From JARKQH01 sp964631605 (GTDB lineage: Bacteria > Verrucomicrobiota > Verrucomicrobiia > Limisphaerales > UBA8199): a stretch of DNA of 14,416 nucleotides. This document shows positions 1 through 5,828 of the stretch, in pieces (positions within the stretch are counted from its first letter, which is position 1; every line of letters starts with the position of its first letter). The notes under the pieces are model-generated. The model ran no database searches. It saw only the letters and a program-made list of their open reading frames with translations, and had not been told where the DNA came from. The position numbers and the translations under genes are program-made. The DNA is taken from the NCBI GenBank assembly GCA_964631605.1, contig CAZVYG010000108.1, positions 1 through 14,416 of the forward strand, in the 5' to 3' direction.

Positions 1-260
1 AAGCAAAATCTCACCTTAAAGTGATCTTTCGTGCGGCTCGCTAATGTTTCGGGCATCTTGAAAAACGTGCGTTGATACAAAACCAGTCTCGTGTTTCAGC
101 CGGGATTCGCATCGGCTTGACTGCAAAAACGGCTCTTCATCCGCGCGCGGCCGTAACTGAGCCTTGTCCCCCAGCCGCGCAGGACCGGCGCAGATTTTTT
201 CGCGGGGTGACAATGGATGTCAAACCCGGCGTGCCATGCTCGGGGCGAAGCTGAAGGAAC
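1..260. other. Upstream intergenic region, no gene seen
   Basis: The first 260 bases precede the first credible gene. The stretch 1-130 is less GC-rich than what follows, as expected of a promoter region. I looked for sigma-70 boxes: TTGAAA at 58-63 and TTGACT at 117-122 resemble -35 elements, but neither has a good -10 box at 16-18 bases. Short open frames here overlap one another on both strands and have no family resemblance. It presumably carries the promoter of the gene at 261, which I cannot locate. Confidence 0.4.
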
Positions 261-1442
261 ATGGCAACCTTGAATCCAGGCAAGTTTGCGCATCCGGAAA
301 TCCTGGGCCGGATGCGGCGCGACTTATTGTTGGGCTGGCTGGAGCCGGCGCGCGATTACCTGCGGGGGCGGGGCCTGGCTCTGCCGCGGGTGGGGGACGC
401 CCAGCCCGTGCTGTGCGAGGCGCTGGCGCGGGTGTTGCTCGAGCCGACGCCGGAGATGCCGCCGGACCTGCTCGAGTCGTTGCACGTGTTTCACGAGCTG
501 GATCATGCGGCGGCCACGGACGCGTTGCGGCGGGCGGCCCGGGAGCAGGGGCTGGAGCTGGGGGAGGGCCCGGCGGCGACGCCGCTGGACGTGGCGATGG
601 CCGCGTGGCTGCGGGACCGCCAGTTGGTCGAGGAGGTGCATTTGCGGTTCGAACTGAACCGGCCCCGCTCGTTTCGGTACTACTCCGCGCTGCAGGAACC
701 GCCGCCGCCTTTCACGGGGCCGGCGCCGGAGCAGGTGGCGTGGCTCGAGGGGCGGTTGAGCCGGTTTTATGAGGCGTGGAAACGGGGGCGGGGGGTCCGC
801 GTCTTTGTCTATCCGCAGGAGGGGGAATGGTGGTTCCTGGTGCGGCACGGGGCGCCCTGCCGTCGCGAAGGGGTCATGGAGGGGGATCAGCCCGGCACGG
901 TCTTTTTCCGGCCGCAATGCCATGATGTGGTGGTTTACAATCCGCAGCGAGCGGAGTTGCGGCTAAACTGCTGCGCCGAGCGCGAACGCCGGGTGCTGCT
1001 GCGCGCCTTTGGCCGCTGCCTCTTCGGGCGGGCGGATTTCTTCCCCGCAACGGCCAAGTACACCCTCGCGCCCCTGGTGCAACTCGGCCGGGCGGCCCTG
1101 GCCTGCGGGGATGTCCCCGGCATCGAACGGGTCACCCTCAAGGCAGTCGAGTTTCACTATCGGCGGGCGCCGTGGCGGCGGGAGCTGCACGAGGCGGACG
1201 ACATCTTCGAACAGATCGAAATGGGCAAGATTCGCTGGCCGGGAACGGTCGAGGAAGTCACCCAGGCCCGGTTCGAGGTGCGGTTGCAGCGGGGGAAACG
1301 CCCCCGGCGCCTGGCCATCGTTCCCTGCAACAAGGCGCTCTACACCCGCGATGCGGACAGCCATTTCCTCGAACGCTTTGTAGCCGCCCGCGGTTTCGCC
1401 CGGTCCGCGGGTTTGGGGGACCGGAGCCGTGAAGATTCCTGA
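261..1442 (+). CDS. Uncharacterised protein, first gene of a two-gene module
   Basis: The product is 393 residues and I cannot assign a named family or function. The ATG at 261 follows an AAGGA ribosome site at 254-258, two bases upstream. The N-terminal third (about 10-130) looks alpha-helical, with leucine-rich segments and a HELDHAAATDALRRAAREQG helix near 78-97. The middle (about 175-240) looks like beta-rich structure: RVFVYPQEGEWWFLVRHG, then VFFRPQCHDVVVYNPQRAEL. Residues 245-300 contain FGRCLFGRADFFPATAKYTL and a VPGIERVTLKAVEFHY strand. The tail has YTRDADSHFLERFVAARGF. There is no signal peptide or membrane segment, so it is probably cytoplasmic. Cysteines at 200, 220, 237, 238, 253 and 282 form no obvious zinc motif. 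It ends 23 bases before the HTH gene at 1466, which suggests co-transcription. I recall similar unnamed pairs in other bacteria but cannot verify this here. Confidence 0.8.
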   Translation: MATLNPGKFAHPEILGRMRRDLLLGWLEPARDYLRGRGLALPRVGDAQPVLCEALARVLLEPTPEMPPDLLESLHVFHELDHAAATDALRRAAREQGLELGEGPAATPLDVAMAAWLRDRQLVEEVHLRFELNRPRSFRYYSALQEPPPPFTGPAPEQVAWLEGRLSRFYEAWKRGRGVRVFVYPQEGEWWFLVRHGAPCRREGVMEGDQPGTVFFRPQCHDVVVYNPQRAELRLNCCAERERRVLLRAFGRCLFGRADFFPATAKYTLAPLVQLGRAALACGDVPGIERVTLKAVEFHYRRAPWRRELHEADDIFEQIEMGKIRWPGTVEEVTQARFEVRLQRGKRPRRLAIVPCNKALYTRDADSHFLERFVAARGFARSAGLGDRSREDS

Positions 1443-1465
1443 CATGCGGTCGCGACTCGCAATCC

Positions 1466-2533
1466 ATGAGCACGCTGTGGGCGCGGTTTGATGCCTTTGC
1501 CACCGGCAAGGGGTTGGTGGCGGATTGGCAGGCGGTTTTTGGGCGGGATTTCGAGCGGGTGAAATGCTGGCTGAAGCCAACCGGCGAGCGGGCTGAAAGC
1601 CATCCCTGCCTTCGCCACCCGCCCTGCGGCTGCCGTCACCAAGTGCGCTGGTCGCGGGCCGGGCCGATCGGGGTGTGCGTCTGCGGCGATGGAGAGTGCG
1701 AGGCCTGCTCGCTCGATCCAGACCAAATCCTGATCCACGGATTGGACCGGCTGCGCCTCGAGCGGAAATTAGGCCAAACCCTCGGGCTGGCGCCGGCGGA
1801 CCGGCCCGGAACAGGGGGTGGGGGCTGGAGTGAGCCCCTGGGCGCCTACGGCCCCTTACAGGCCCCGGTTTGCCTGTGTTTTCCGGAAAGCGAGGCGGAG
1901 TGGCTGTGCGACATTCAGCGCCTGGCACTTCAGAGGCCGGGGCCGTTTGTCGCCCTGACTCCCACCCGCCGCTTCCACACGCCGGAGGCGGAGTCGGCAC
2001 TGGAAAGAGCCGGCGGGTTGGGGCTGGCTTTGACCGGGCTGGTGGAACTGGAGCCGGCCGGGGACTTGCGCCTGACCCAACCGCTGGAGCCGCTGCTGGC
2101 GCCGTGGCGGTCGCGGCTTGCCGCCCGGGGGGAGATCGAAGCGGTCTTGCACCGCATCCAGCGAGAAATCGTCGCCACCCGGCGCCAGTTTGGTCACCCA
2201 GCCGCGCCGGTCGAGCCGTTGCCCGAGGGGGACGCGCTGCGGCTTTTTGCGCTGGTGCGAGAGCTCGAGGACGGCGGGGGCGCCCGCAAGGCGCCACTGA
2301 TTCAGGTCTTCCGGCTCTACTGCCTGGAGGGGCTGCCGGCCGAAGGGGTGGCCAAACGGTGCGGTTGCAGCAAGGCGCTCATTATCCAGCGGCTCGGTCA
2401 GTTGCGGCGGAAGTTGGGGCGCAACCCGGCCGAGCTGCGGCCCTTCGCCAGCCAGTTCGAGGCCATCGAAGCGTCGGTGTCCGACCCGCGGGCCCGGCGC
2501 CTGGACCGGCAGCGGGTCCTTTACGGAGATTAA
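1466..2533 (+). CDS. Uncharacterised Cys/His-cluster protein with C-terminal sigma-region-4-like HTH
   Basis: The product is 355 residues. Residues 34-81 hold a dense cluster of potential metal ligands: C34, H46, C48, H51, C54, C56, H58, C71, C73, C78 and C81. This suggests a zinc-binding or iron-sulfur N-terminal domain. The middle (about 134-195: PVCLCFP, FVALTPTRRFHTPEAESAL) looks like an alpha/beta domain I do not recognise. Residues 279-317 (IQVFRLYCLEGLPAEGVAKR, then a CGCSKALIIQRLGQLRRKLG helix) read as a helix-turn-helix like sigma-70 region 4 or LuxR-type domains. The C-terminus then has SVSDPRARRLDRQRV. DNA binding is inferred from that HTH; the regulated target is unknown. There is no signal peptide. 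The ATG at 1466 has no clear Shine-Dalgarno site, consistent with coupling to the gene that stops at 1442. It could be a metal- or redox-sensing regulator, or the recognition part of a two-gene system. Confidence 0.8.
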   Translation: MSTLWARFDAFATGKGLVADWQAVFGRDFERVKCWLKPTGERAESHPCLRHPPCGCRHQVRWSRAGPIGVCVCGDGECEACSLDPDQILIHGLDRLRLERKLGQTLGLAPADRPGTGGGGWSEPLGAYGPLQAPVCLCFPESEAEWLCDIQRLALQRPGPFVALTPTRRFHTPEAESALERAGGLGLALTGLVELEPAGDLRLTQPLEPLLAPWRSRLAARGEIEAVLHRIQREIVATRRQFGHPAAPVEPLPEGDALRLFALVRELEDGGGARKAPLIQVFRLYCLEGLPAEGVAKRCGCSKALIIQRLGQLRRKLGRNPAELRPFASQFEAIEASVSDPRARRLDRQRVLYGD

Positions 2534-2542
2534 TTCCGTAAA
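2520..2542 (+). terminator. Hairpin at the end of the HTH gene
   Basis: TTTACGGA (2520-2527) and TCCGTAAA (2535-2542) form a perfect 8-bp stem with a 7-base loop that contains the TAA stop of the HTH gene. The sequence after it has only a short GTTT before an A-rich run, so it is a weak intrinsic terminator at best. It could instead be an operator-like palindrome upstream of the outer-membrane gene at 2739. Confidence 0.4.
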
Positions 2543-2570
2543 AGCTCGTTTAAAAAAAACTTAAAATAAC

Positions 2571-2599
2571 TTGCCACCCAGGCGCGTCTCTTGTACCAA
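2571..2599 (+). promoter_or_regulatory. Candidate promoter of first outer-membrane protein gene
   Basis: TTGCCA at 2571-2576 matches the -35 consensus in five of six bases. After 17 bases comes TACCAA (2594-2599), a poor -10. An A/T-rich tract at 2550-2570 lies just upstream, where an UP element would be. Its distance to the ATG (about 145 bases) is almost the same as that of the better promoter of the paralogue, which supports it as the homologous site. A TAAAAT at 2562-2567 is an alternative -10 without a good -35. Confidence 0.35.
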
Positions 2600-2620
2600 C
2601 GGTTCAAAACCTGGTGGCTC

Positions 2621-2738
2621 CTTGTGGACCGGCGCTGGTCGAAGGCCTAAAGCCGAATCGGCGCTGCGCCGGAGTCGCAAAGTGGATTTGCGGCAGCCAA
2701 ACCCGGGGTGAAAGTGCGGACAACACAGTTGGGTATCT
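2621..2738 (+). repeat. Duplicated 5' leader, copy 1
   Basis: The leader before the first barrel gene is a diverged copy of the one at 3663-3778. Shared blocks are CTTGTGG at the distal end (118 bases before this ATG, 116 before the other), ACAACACA near the proximal end, and an exact match starting TGGGTATCT that runs through the ATG. The spacing shows that the ancestral duplication included the transcribed leader. Neither copy has a recognisable Shine-Dalgarno site. Confidence 0.6.
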
Positions 2739-3401
2739 ATGAAACAAACCATCAAGACAGTGTGTCTGTGTGCGGTCATGGCTTCGGCGCTGGGTTTGCA
2801 GGCGGCCGACACTGCCAAGAGCACCTACTTCAAGTTCGATGCCGGCGTCTCTCTGCTCCAGGACCTGGAGTTGGACACGGCGGGCATGATTCAAGACTTT
2901 GTCGGCGAGGTGTCGGCGAAGTTTAAGACCGATCCCGGCGTCCGGGTGGACATTGCCGGCGGCTACAACTTCAGCGAGAGCTGGGCGGTGGAGCTGGAAG
3001 CCGGGTTTACCTGGAACGGGATCAAGGAATTGGAAGTGTCAGCCCTGGGTCTGACCGAGGTGACAGAATGGGACGCGGACTATTTCCAGATTCCGATCCT
3101 GGCCAATGTGATCTATCGCCTGCCGCTGCAATCCAAGTTCAAGCCGTATCTCGGCGCGGGCGTGGGCGGCGTGTACTCCATGATCTCGGGAGAAGACGAT
3201 GAGGGCGAAGAATTCGACGAGAGTGACTTCGGCTTCGCGCTGCAAGGCATGGCGGGAGTTGATTACGAGATCAACCAGAACACGAAAATCGGCATCGGCT
3301 ACAAGTTCCTGGGCGTGATCGAACCCGACTTCGGCGAGGGTGCGCAGCTCGAGAACGTTTACACGCACTCGATTCTCGCAGTCTTCAACATGAGCTTCTA
3401 A
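2739..3401 (+). CDS. Outer-membrane beta-barrel protein (OmpA/OmpW-like porin family), paralogue 1
   Basis: The product is 220 residues. A Sec signal peptide (MKQTIKTVCLCAVMASALGL) ends at LQA, with likely cleavage after residue 22. The mature protein alternates short amphipathic strands with acidic loops, as in OMP_b-brl/OmpA-like 8-stranded barrels. Typical elements are AGGYNFSESWAVELEAGFTW, YRLPLQSKFKPYLGAGVGGV and IGIGYKFLG. The last residue is phenylalanine (AVFNMSF), the usual C-terminal signal for Bam-dependent insertion. One loop is strongly acidic (GEDDEGEEFDESDF). The start is fixed by the paralogue at 3779, which aligns from its own Met-Lys-Gln. There is no clear ribosome site; the leader just upstream of ATG is TGGGTATCT. 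Substrate or structural role is unknown. Small barrels of this size usually act as membrane anchors or narrow channels rather than general porins. Confidence 0.88.
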   Translation: MKQTIKTVCLCAVMASALGLQAADTAKSTYFKFDAGVSLLQDLELDTAGMIQDFVGEVSAKFKTDPGVRVDIAGGYNFSESWAVELEAGFTWNGIKELEVSALGLTEVTEWDADYFQIPILANVIYRLPLQSKFKPYLGAGVGGVYSMISGEDDEGEEFDESDFGFALQGMAGVDYEINQNTKIGIGYKFLGVIEPDFGEGAQLENVYTHSILAVFNMSF

Positions 3402-3467
3402 TCGGGCCCCCCCGGCCGGGACTTCCCCGGTGCGCGGGTATCAGCCCAAAAGACGTTGTCCTTCGGT

Positions 3468-3498
3468 CAGCCCCGCCGGCGCAAGTCCGGCGGGGCTG
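3468..3498 (+). terminator. Rho-independent-type terminator after first barrel gene
   Basis: CAGCCCCGCCGG (3468-3479) pairs perfectly with CCGGCGGGGCTG (3487-3498) around a 7-base loop, giving a 12-bp GC-rich stem. CTCTTT follows directly. The T-run is short, but the stem strength and position 67 bases after the stop at 3401 fit a terminator. Confidence 0.7.
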
Positions 3499-3611
3499 CT
3501 CTTTGGGAGGGCCGTCCCGCCGGGAGCCTGGAGACGCGCGGGCACGGGGCGGCGGCGCGTTGGCTCGCCCGGCAACGGCGAAGCAGTTTGCGAGGAGGTT
3601 TATAAAGCATC

Positions 3612-3640
3612 TTGACCAATCGCTTTGAATTCCTTATACG
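3612..3640 (+). promoter_or_regulatory. Sigma-70-type promoter of second barrel gene
   Basis: TTGACC (3612-3617) and TATACG (3635-3640) are separated by the optimal 17 bases. An AT-rich TTTATAAAG lies immediately upstream. Transcription would start near 3647, giving a leader of about 130 bases before the ATG at 3779. Because a terminator lies between the paralogues, the second gene is probably transcribed independently of the first. Confidence 0.6.
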
Positions 3641-3662
3641 CCGAGAGACAGCCTGGCAGTCC

Positions 3663-3778
3663 CTTGTGGGCGGAGACGGGCCGGCGGCACAAGACGGCGT
3701 TGGCGCGTATCCAGTCGTGAAGTGCATTCACGGTGGGCCCCGCCGGGCAAAACTGCTAAACAACACATCTGGGTATCT
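3663..3778 (+). repeat. Duplicated 5' leader, copy 2
   Basis: This is the counterpart of the leader at 2621-2738. It shares CTTGTGG at the distal end, AACAACACA near 3759-3767 and the exact TGGGTATCT block directly before the ATG. The match then continues into the signal-peptide codons. The centre of the leader has diverged strongly. Confidence 0.6.
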
Positions 3779-4429
3779 ATGAAACAAACCATCAGGACAG
3801 TCTGTCTGTGTGCGGTCATGGCTTCGGCGCTGGCGGTGCAGGCGGCCGACATCGAAAAAACCAGTTACTTCAAGTTCGATGCCGGCCTGTCGCTGGTCAA
3901 TGACATCGAGGTCAGGAATCCCCAGGACCTTGATTTCTTTGACCTGGGCGTGACCGACATCAAGCTCAAGACCGATCCCGGCGTGCGCTTTGATTTCGCC
4001 GGCGGTTACAACTTCAACAAGTGCTGGGCGCTGGAGGTTGAAGCCGGCTTCACCTTTAACTCGATCAAAGAGTTGGAAGCGCAGGCCATCGGCGGATCGG
4101 GCACCGAGGATCTGGATATGGACTTCTTCCAGGTGCCGTTGCTCGTGAATGTCATCTATCGCCTGCCGCTGGACTCGAAGTTCAAGCCGTATCTGGGCGG
4201 GGGTGTGGGCGGTGTCTGGAGCATTATGTCGGGCGATGACGTGGACAGCGAAAACGACATCGCCTTTGCGTTCCAGGGGATGGCGGGCGTTGACTACGAG
4301 CTGAACGACAACACCGATATCGGCATTGGCTACAAGTTCCTGGGCGCCCTCGAACAGGACTTCGGCGGCGTGAAGACTGAGAACATTTACACGCACGCGA
4401 TCCTCGCGACCTTCAACCTGCGGTTCTAA
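3779..4429 (+). CDS. Outer-membrane beta-barrel protein (OmpA/OmpW-like porin family), paralogue 2
   Basis: The product is 216 residues and clearly paralogous to the protein at 2739. The frame is open back to an ATG at 3722, but the homologous start with the duplicated leader is at 3779. The signal peptide MKQTIRTVCLCAVMASALAV is followed by a likely cleavage at VQA before ADIEK. Shared barrel blocks include KTDPGVRFDFAGGYNF, EAGFTFNSIKELE, VNVIYRLPLDSKFKPYLGGG, GMAGVDYELNDNTDIGIGYK and the C-terminal ATFNLRF with final phenylalanine. Insertions and deletions lie mainly in the acidic loops (for example SGDDVDSENDIAF), the expected pattern for surface-exposed loops. It has its own promoter and a downstream hairpin pair, so it is probably a monocistronic unit. 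Function beyond outer-membrane location is not deducible. Confidence 0.88.
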   Translation: MKQTIRTVCLCAVMASALAVQAADIEKTSYFKFDAGLSLVNDIEVRNPQDLDFFDLGVTDIKLKTDPGVRFDFAGGYNFNKCWALEVEAGFTFNSIKELEAQAIGGSGTEDLDMDFFQVPLLVNVIYRLPLDSKFKPYLGGGVGGVWSIMSGDDVDSENDIAFAFQGMAGVDYELNDNTDIGIGYKFLGALEQDFGGVKTENIYTHAILATFNLRF

Positions 4430-4460
4430 CTCGGAGGCCCAGGCTGGGTTTTGCACGGCG

Positions 4461-4483
4461 CTCTTGTGACCTCCGCACAAGAG
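4461..4483 (+). terminator. First of two tandem hairpins after second barrel gene
   Basis: CTCTTGTG (4461-4468) pairs perfectly with CACAAGAG (4476-4483) around a 7-base loop. No T-run follows, so on its own it is not a classical terminator. It sits 12 bases before a much stronger hairpin and may stabilise the 3' end of the barrel mRNA. Confidence 0.45.
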
Positions 4484-4494
4484 AGCAACCTCCC

Positions 4495-4526
4495 ACCGCC
4501 CCGCGGGCGCCGGCCCGCGGGGCGGT
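4495..4526 (+). terminator. Very stable GC hairpin, terminator of second barrel gene
   Basis: ACCGCCCCGCGGGC (4495-4508) pairs perfectly with GCCCGCGGGGCGGT (4513-4526) around the 4-base loop GCCG, a 14-bp stem. CTGCATTT follows, giving a weak U-tract. Its position 66 bases after the stop at 4429 and before the next gene's ATG at 4592 fits transcription termination. Confidence 0.65.
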
Positions 4527-4591
4527 CTGCATTTCGGAGGGGCGATTTTTCGCTGTGCCTGGGCGCCCGCCTGCGCCAGACTGGGCTGGTT

Positions 4592-5038
4592 ATGAAATGT
4601 CCAGCTTGCTCCCGAGAATTGGCCGAATTGCGCCTGGGCGGCCTGACGGTGGATGTGTGCCGCGGGGGTTGCGGCGGCATCTGGTTTGATGCCTTCGAGC
4701 TGCAGCAGGTGGACGACAAGCACGAGGTCGAAGGCAACCCGTTGTTCCACCTCGAGCGCGATCCCAACGTGGTGGTGGACCCGGCGCGCAAACGCGAGTG
4801 CCCGCGCTGCCCGGGCATCAAGCTCAAGCGCCAGCTTTTCAGCCCCAAGATCAAAGTCCAGGTGGACCATTGCCCGAACTGCGCGGGGTATTGGCTGGAT
4901 GCCGGTGAGCTGGCCCAAATCCAGGCCGGCAAAAGCCTCCCCGCGGGCTCGGCCAGCCCGCCGGCGGGCAACATCTCGCGAGACTTTATCCGCTACCTGT
5001 ACCGGTTGCGGAGCCAGTCCGGGCAGGGCGACCTTTAG
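4592..5038 (+). CDS. Small zinc-ribbon protein, two zf-TFIIB-like modules
   Basis: The product is 148 residues with two repeated zinc-ribbon modules. Module 1 has C3-x2-C6 and C23-x3-C27 followed by GGIWFDAFEL. Module 2 has C70-x2-C73 and C94-x2-C97 followed by AGYWLDAGEL. The paired CxxC motifs followed by a G-x-W-x-D-x-x-E-L tail are characteristic of the zf-TFIIB (TFIIB zinc-binding-like) domain common in small bacterial proteins. These are presumed nucleic-acid or protein binders, but their role is not established. The frame is open upstream to 4451, but that extension would run through the terminator hairpin and has no domain content. ATG at 4592, which begins MKCPAC, is therefore preferred. 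The C-terminus (about 110-148) is Gly/Ser/Pro-rich and then basic. The next gene starts 60 bases later on the same strand, so the two may be co-transcribed. Confidence 0.82.
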   Translation: MKCPACSRELAELRLGGLTVDVCRGGCGGIWFDAFELQQVDDKHEVEGNPLFHLERDPNVVVDPARKRECPRCPGIKLKRQLFSPKIKVQVDHCPNCAGYWLDAGELAQIQAGKSLPAGSASPPAGNISRDFIRYLYRLRSQSGQGDL

Positions 5039-5087
5039 CACCGGCGCCCGGCCGCGGCGGCAATCATCGCCCGCCCGGCGCGCGCGC

Positions 5088-5094
5088 GGGAGGA
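5088..5094 (+). promoter_or_regulatory. Strong Shine-Dalgarno site fixing a GTG start
   Basis: GGGAGGA lies four bases before the GTG at 5099. It is the clearest ribosome site in the window and is the reason for choosing GTG as the start of the phosphatidyltransferase. Confidence 0.7.
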
Positions 5095-5098
5095 TTCC

Positions 5099-5737
5099 GT
5101 GACGCTCAAGTTCTTTTTGGTTCAAGGCCTGACCCTGATCCGGGCGCCGCTGATTTTCGTTTTTCTGGCCGTCAGCGTGTTTTGCGGTCATCCGCTGCCA
5201 GCCGGGTGGTTTCTGCTGGCGTTCCTGGCGATGCTCTTGTCCGCCCTGACGGACCTCTTCGACGGTTACCTGGCGCGGAAATGGCGGGTGACCTCCCGGC
5301 TCGGCAGTTATGCCGACCCGATGCTGGACAAGATTTTCTACCTCACGACATTCCCAACGCTGGTTTACCTGGCGTCACGCGCGGGGCAGGACGGGCACGC
5401 GCGCACGCTGCTGGTGATGGCGATCCTGTTCTTGTTTCGCGACCAGTGGGTCTCCTTCCTGCGCTCGCTGGGGGCGTTGCATCAGCTTGATGCCAAGGCC
5501 AACTGGTCCGGCAAAGCCCGCACCGTGATTTCCTTCCCGACGATTTGTGCGGTGTATTACTATCTGCAGGCCCCCGCCCACTGGGTCCTGCAGCTTCCTT
5601 TCCCCCTGGTTTACGCGCTAGAAGCCGCCAGCATTGTCATCAACCTCATCTCCATCTGGGTTTATACCCGTCACTTCGGGCCCGCCCTTCGCCGCGAAAT
5701 GCGCCCTCCCCCGGGCGAGGATGCCCCCCGAAGTTGA
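5099..5737 (+). CDS. pgsA: CDP-alcohol phosphatidyltransferase, PgsA-like (phosphatidylglycerophosphate synthase)
   Basis: The product is 212 residues, a multi-pass inner-membrane enzyme of phospholipid synthesis. The CDP-alcohol phosphatidyltransferase signature D-x2-D-G-x2-A-R-x8-G-x3-D-x3-D is complete: D52, D55, G56, A59, R60, G69, D73 and D77, spanning TDLFDGYLARKW to GSYADPMLDK. These aspartates bind the two metal ions and the CDP-diacylglycerol. Hydrophobic segments around 5-30, 36-52, 80-92, 98-115, 138-155 and 165-188 give the expected six-helix topology. The start is GTG with a strong GGGAGGA site. The most likely reaction is CDP-diacylglycerol plus glycerol-3-phosphate to phosphatidylglycerol phosphate. 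Other acceptors (inositol phosphate, serine) cannot be excluded from the signature alone. A zinc-ribbon gene precedes it, and the comEC gene converges from the other strand. Confidence 0.85.
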   Translation: MTLKFFLVQGLTLIRAPLIFVFLAVSVFCGHPLPAGWFLLAFLAMLLSALTDLFDGYLARKWRVTSRLGSYADPMLDKIFYLTTFPTLVYLASRAGQDGHARTLLVMAILFLFRDQWVSFLRSLGALHQLDAKANWSGKARTVISFPTICAVYYYLQAPAHWVLQLPFPLVYALEAASIVINLISIWVYTRHFGPALRREMRPPPGEDAPRS

Positions 5738-5828
5738 GCCGTCCGCCCCGGCTGCCGCACGCCGCCGCGCTGTCAATCGCCGCGGTTGGTTGAAAGCCGG
5801 GCGTGGAGTCTGGCTGCTTTCCGCCAGG
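5738..5828. other. Convergent intergenic gap
   Basis: These 91 GC-rich bases separate the stop of the phosphatidyltransferase from the stop of comEC on the other strand. A bidirectional terminator would be expected. The only pairing I find is AGCCGGG against an upstream CCCGGCT with a loop of roughly 40 bases, which is not convincing. Confidence 0.3.

Larger units (their letters stand above)
3402..3778 (+). other. Intergenic region between the two barrel genes
   Basis: This 377-base gap contains, in order: a C/G-rich stretch with the palindrome CCCGGCCGGG at 3411-3420; a strong terminator hairpin at 3468-3498; GC-rich DNA at 3505-3590 in which I see nothing; a GAGGAGG at 3592-3598 not followed by a well-placed start; a good sigma-70-type promoter at 3612-3640; and a leader of about 130 bases homologous to the one before the first barrel gene. 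I see no protein gene in it. Confidence 0.6.

Noticed and set aside
58..79. Possible promoter TTGAAA ... GATACA before the first gene
   Set aside because: The boxes are only 10 bases apart, too close for sigma-70.
963..2297. A minus-strand open frame of about 440 codons antisense to the two unknown genes
   Set aside because: It is Pro/Arg/Ala-rich and without motifs. The plus-strand frames have sensible composition, a ribosome site and an HTH.
3612..3782. A 56-codon TTG-started frame ending in an ATGA overlap with the second barrel gene, and a similar open frame before the first
   Set aside because: The upstream peptides are not conserved between the two duplicated leaders except where the DNA itself is identical. 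The TTG coincides with the -35 box, and the GAGGAGG is 13 bases away.
4451..4591. N-terminal extension of the zinc-ribbon gene by 47 codons
   Set aside because: The extension would be translated through a 14-bp hairpin, is low in sequence order, and precedes a natural MKCPAC start at 4592.
3728..5191. A minus-strand frame of about 490 codons antisense to the second barrel gene and the zinc-ribbon gene
   Set aside because: It spans a terminator hairpin region and two unrelated genes, and has no recognisable domain.
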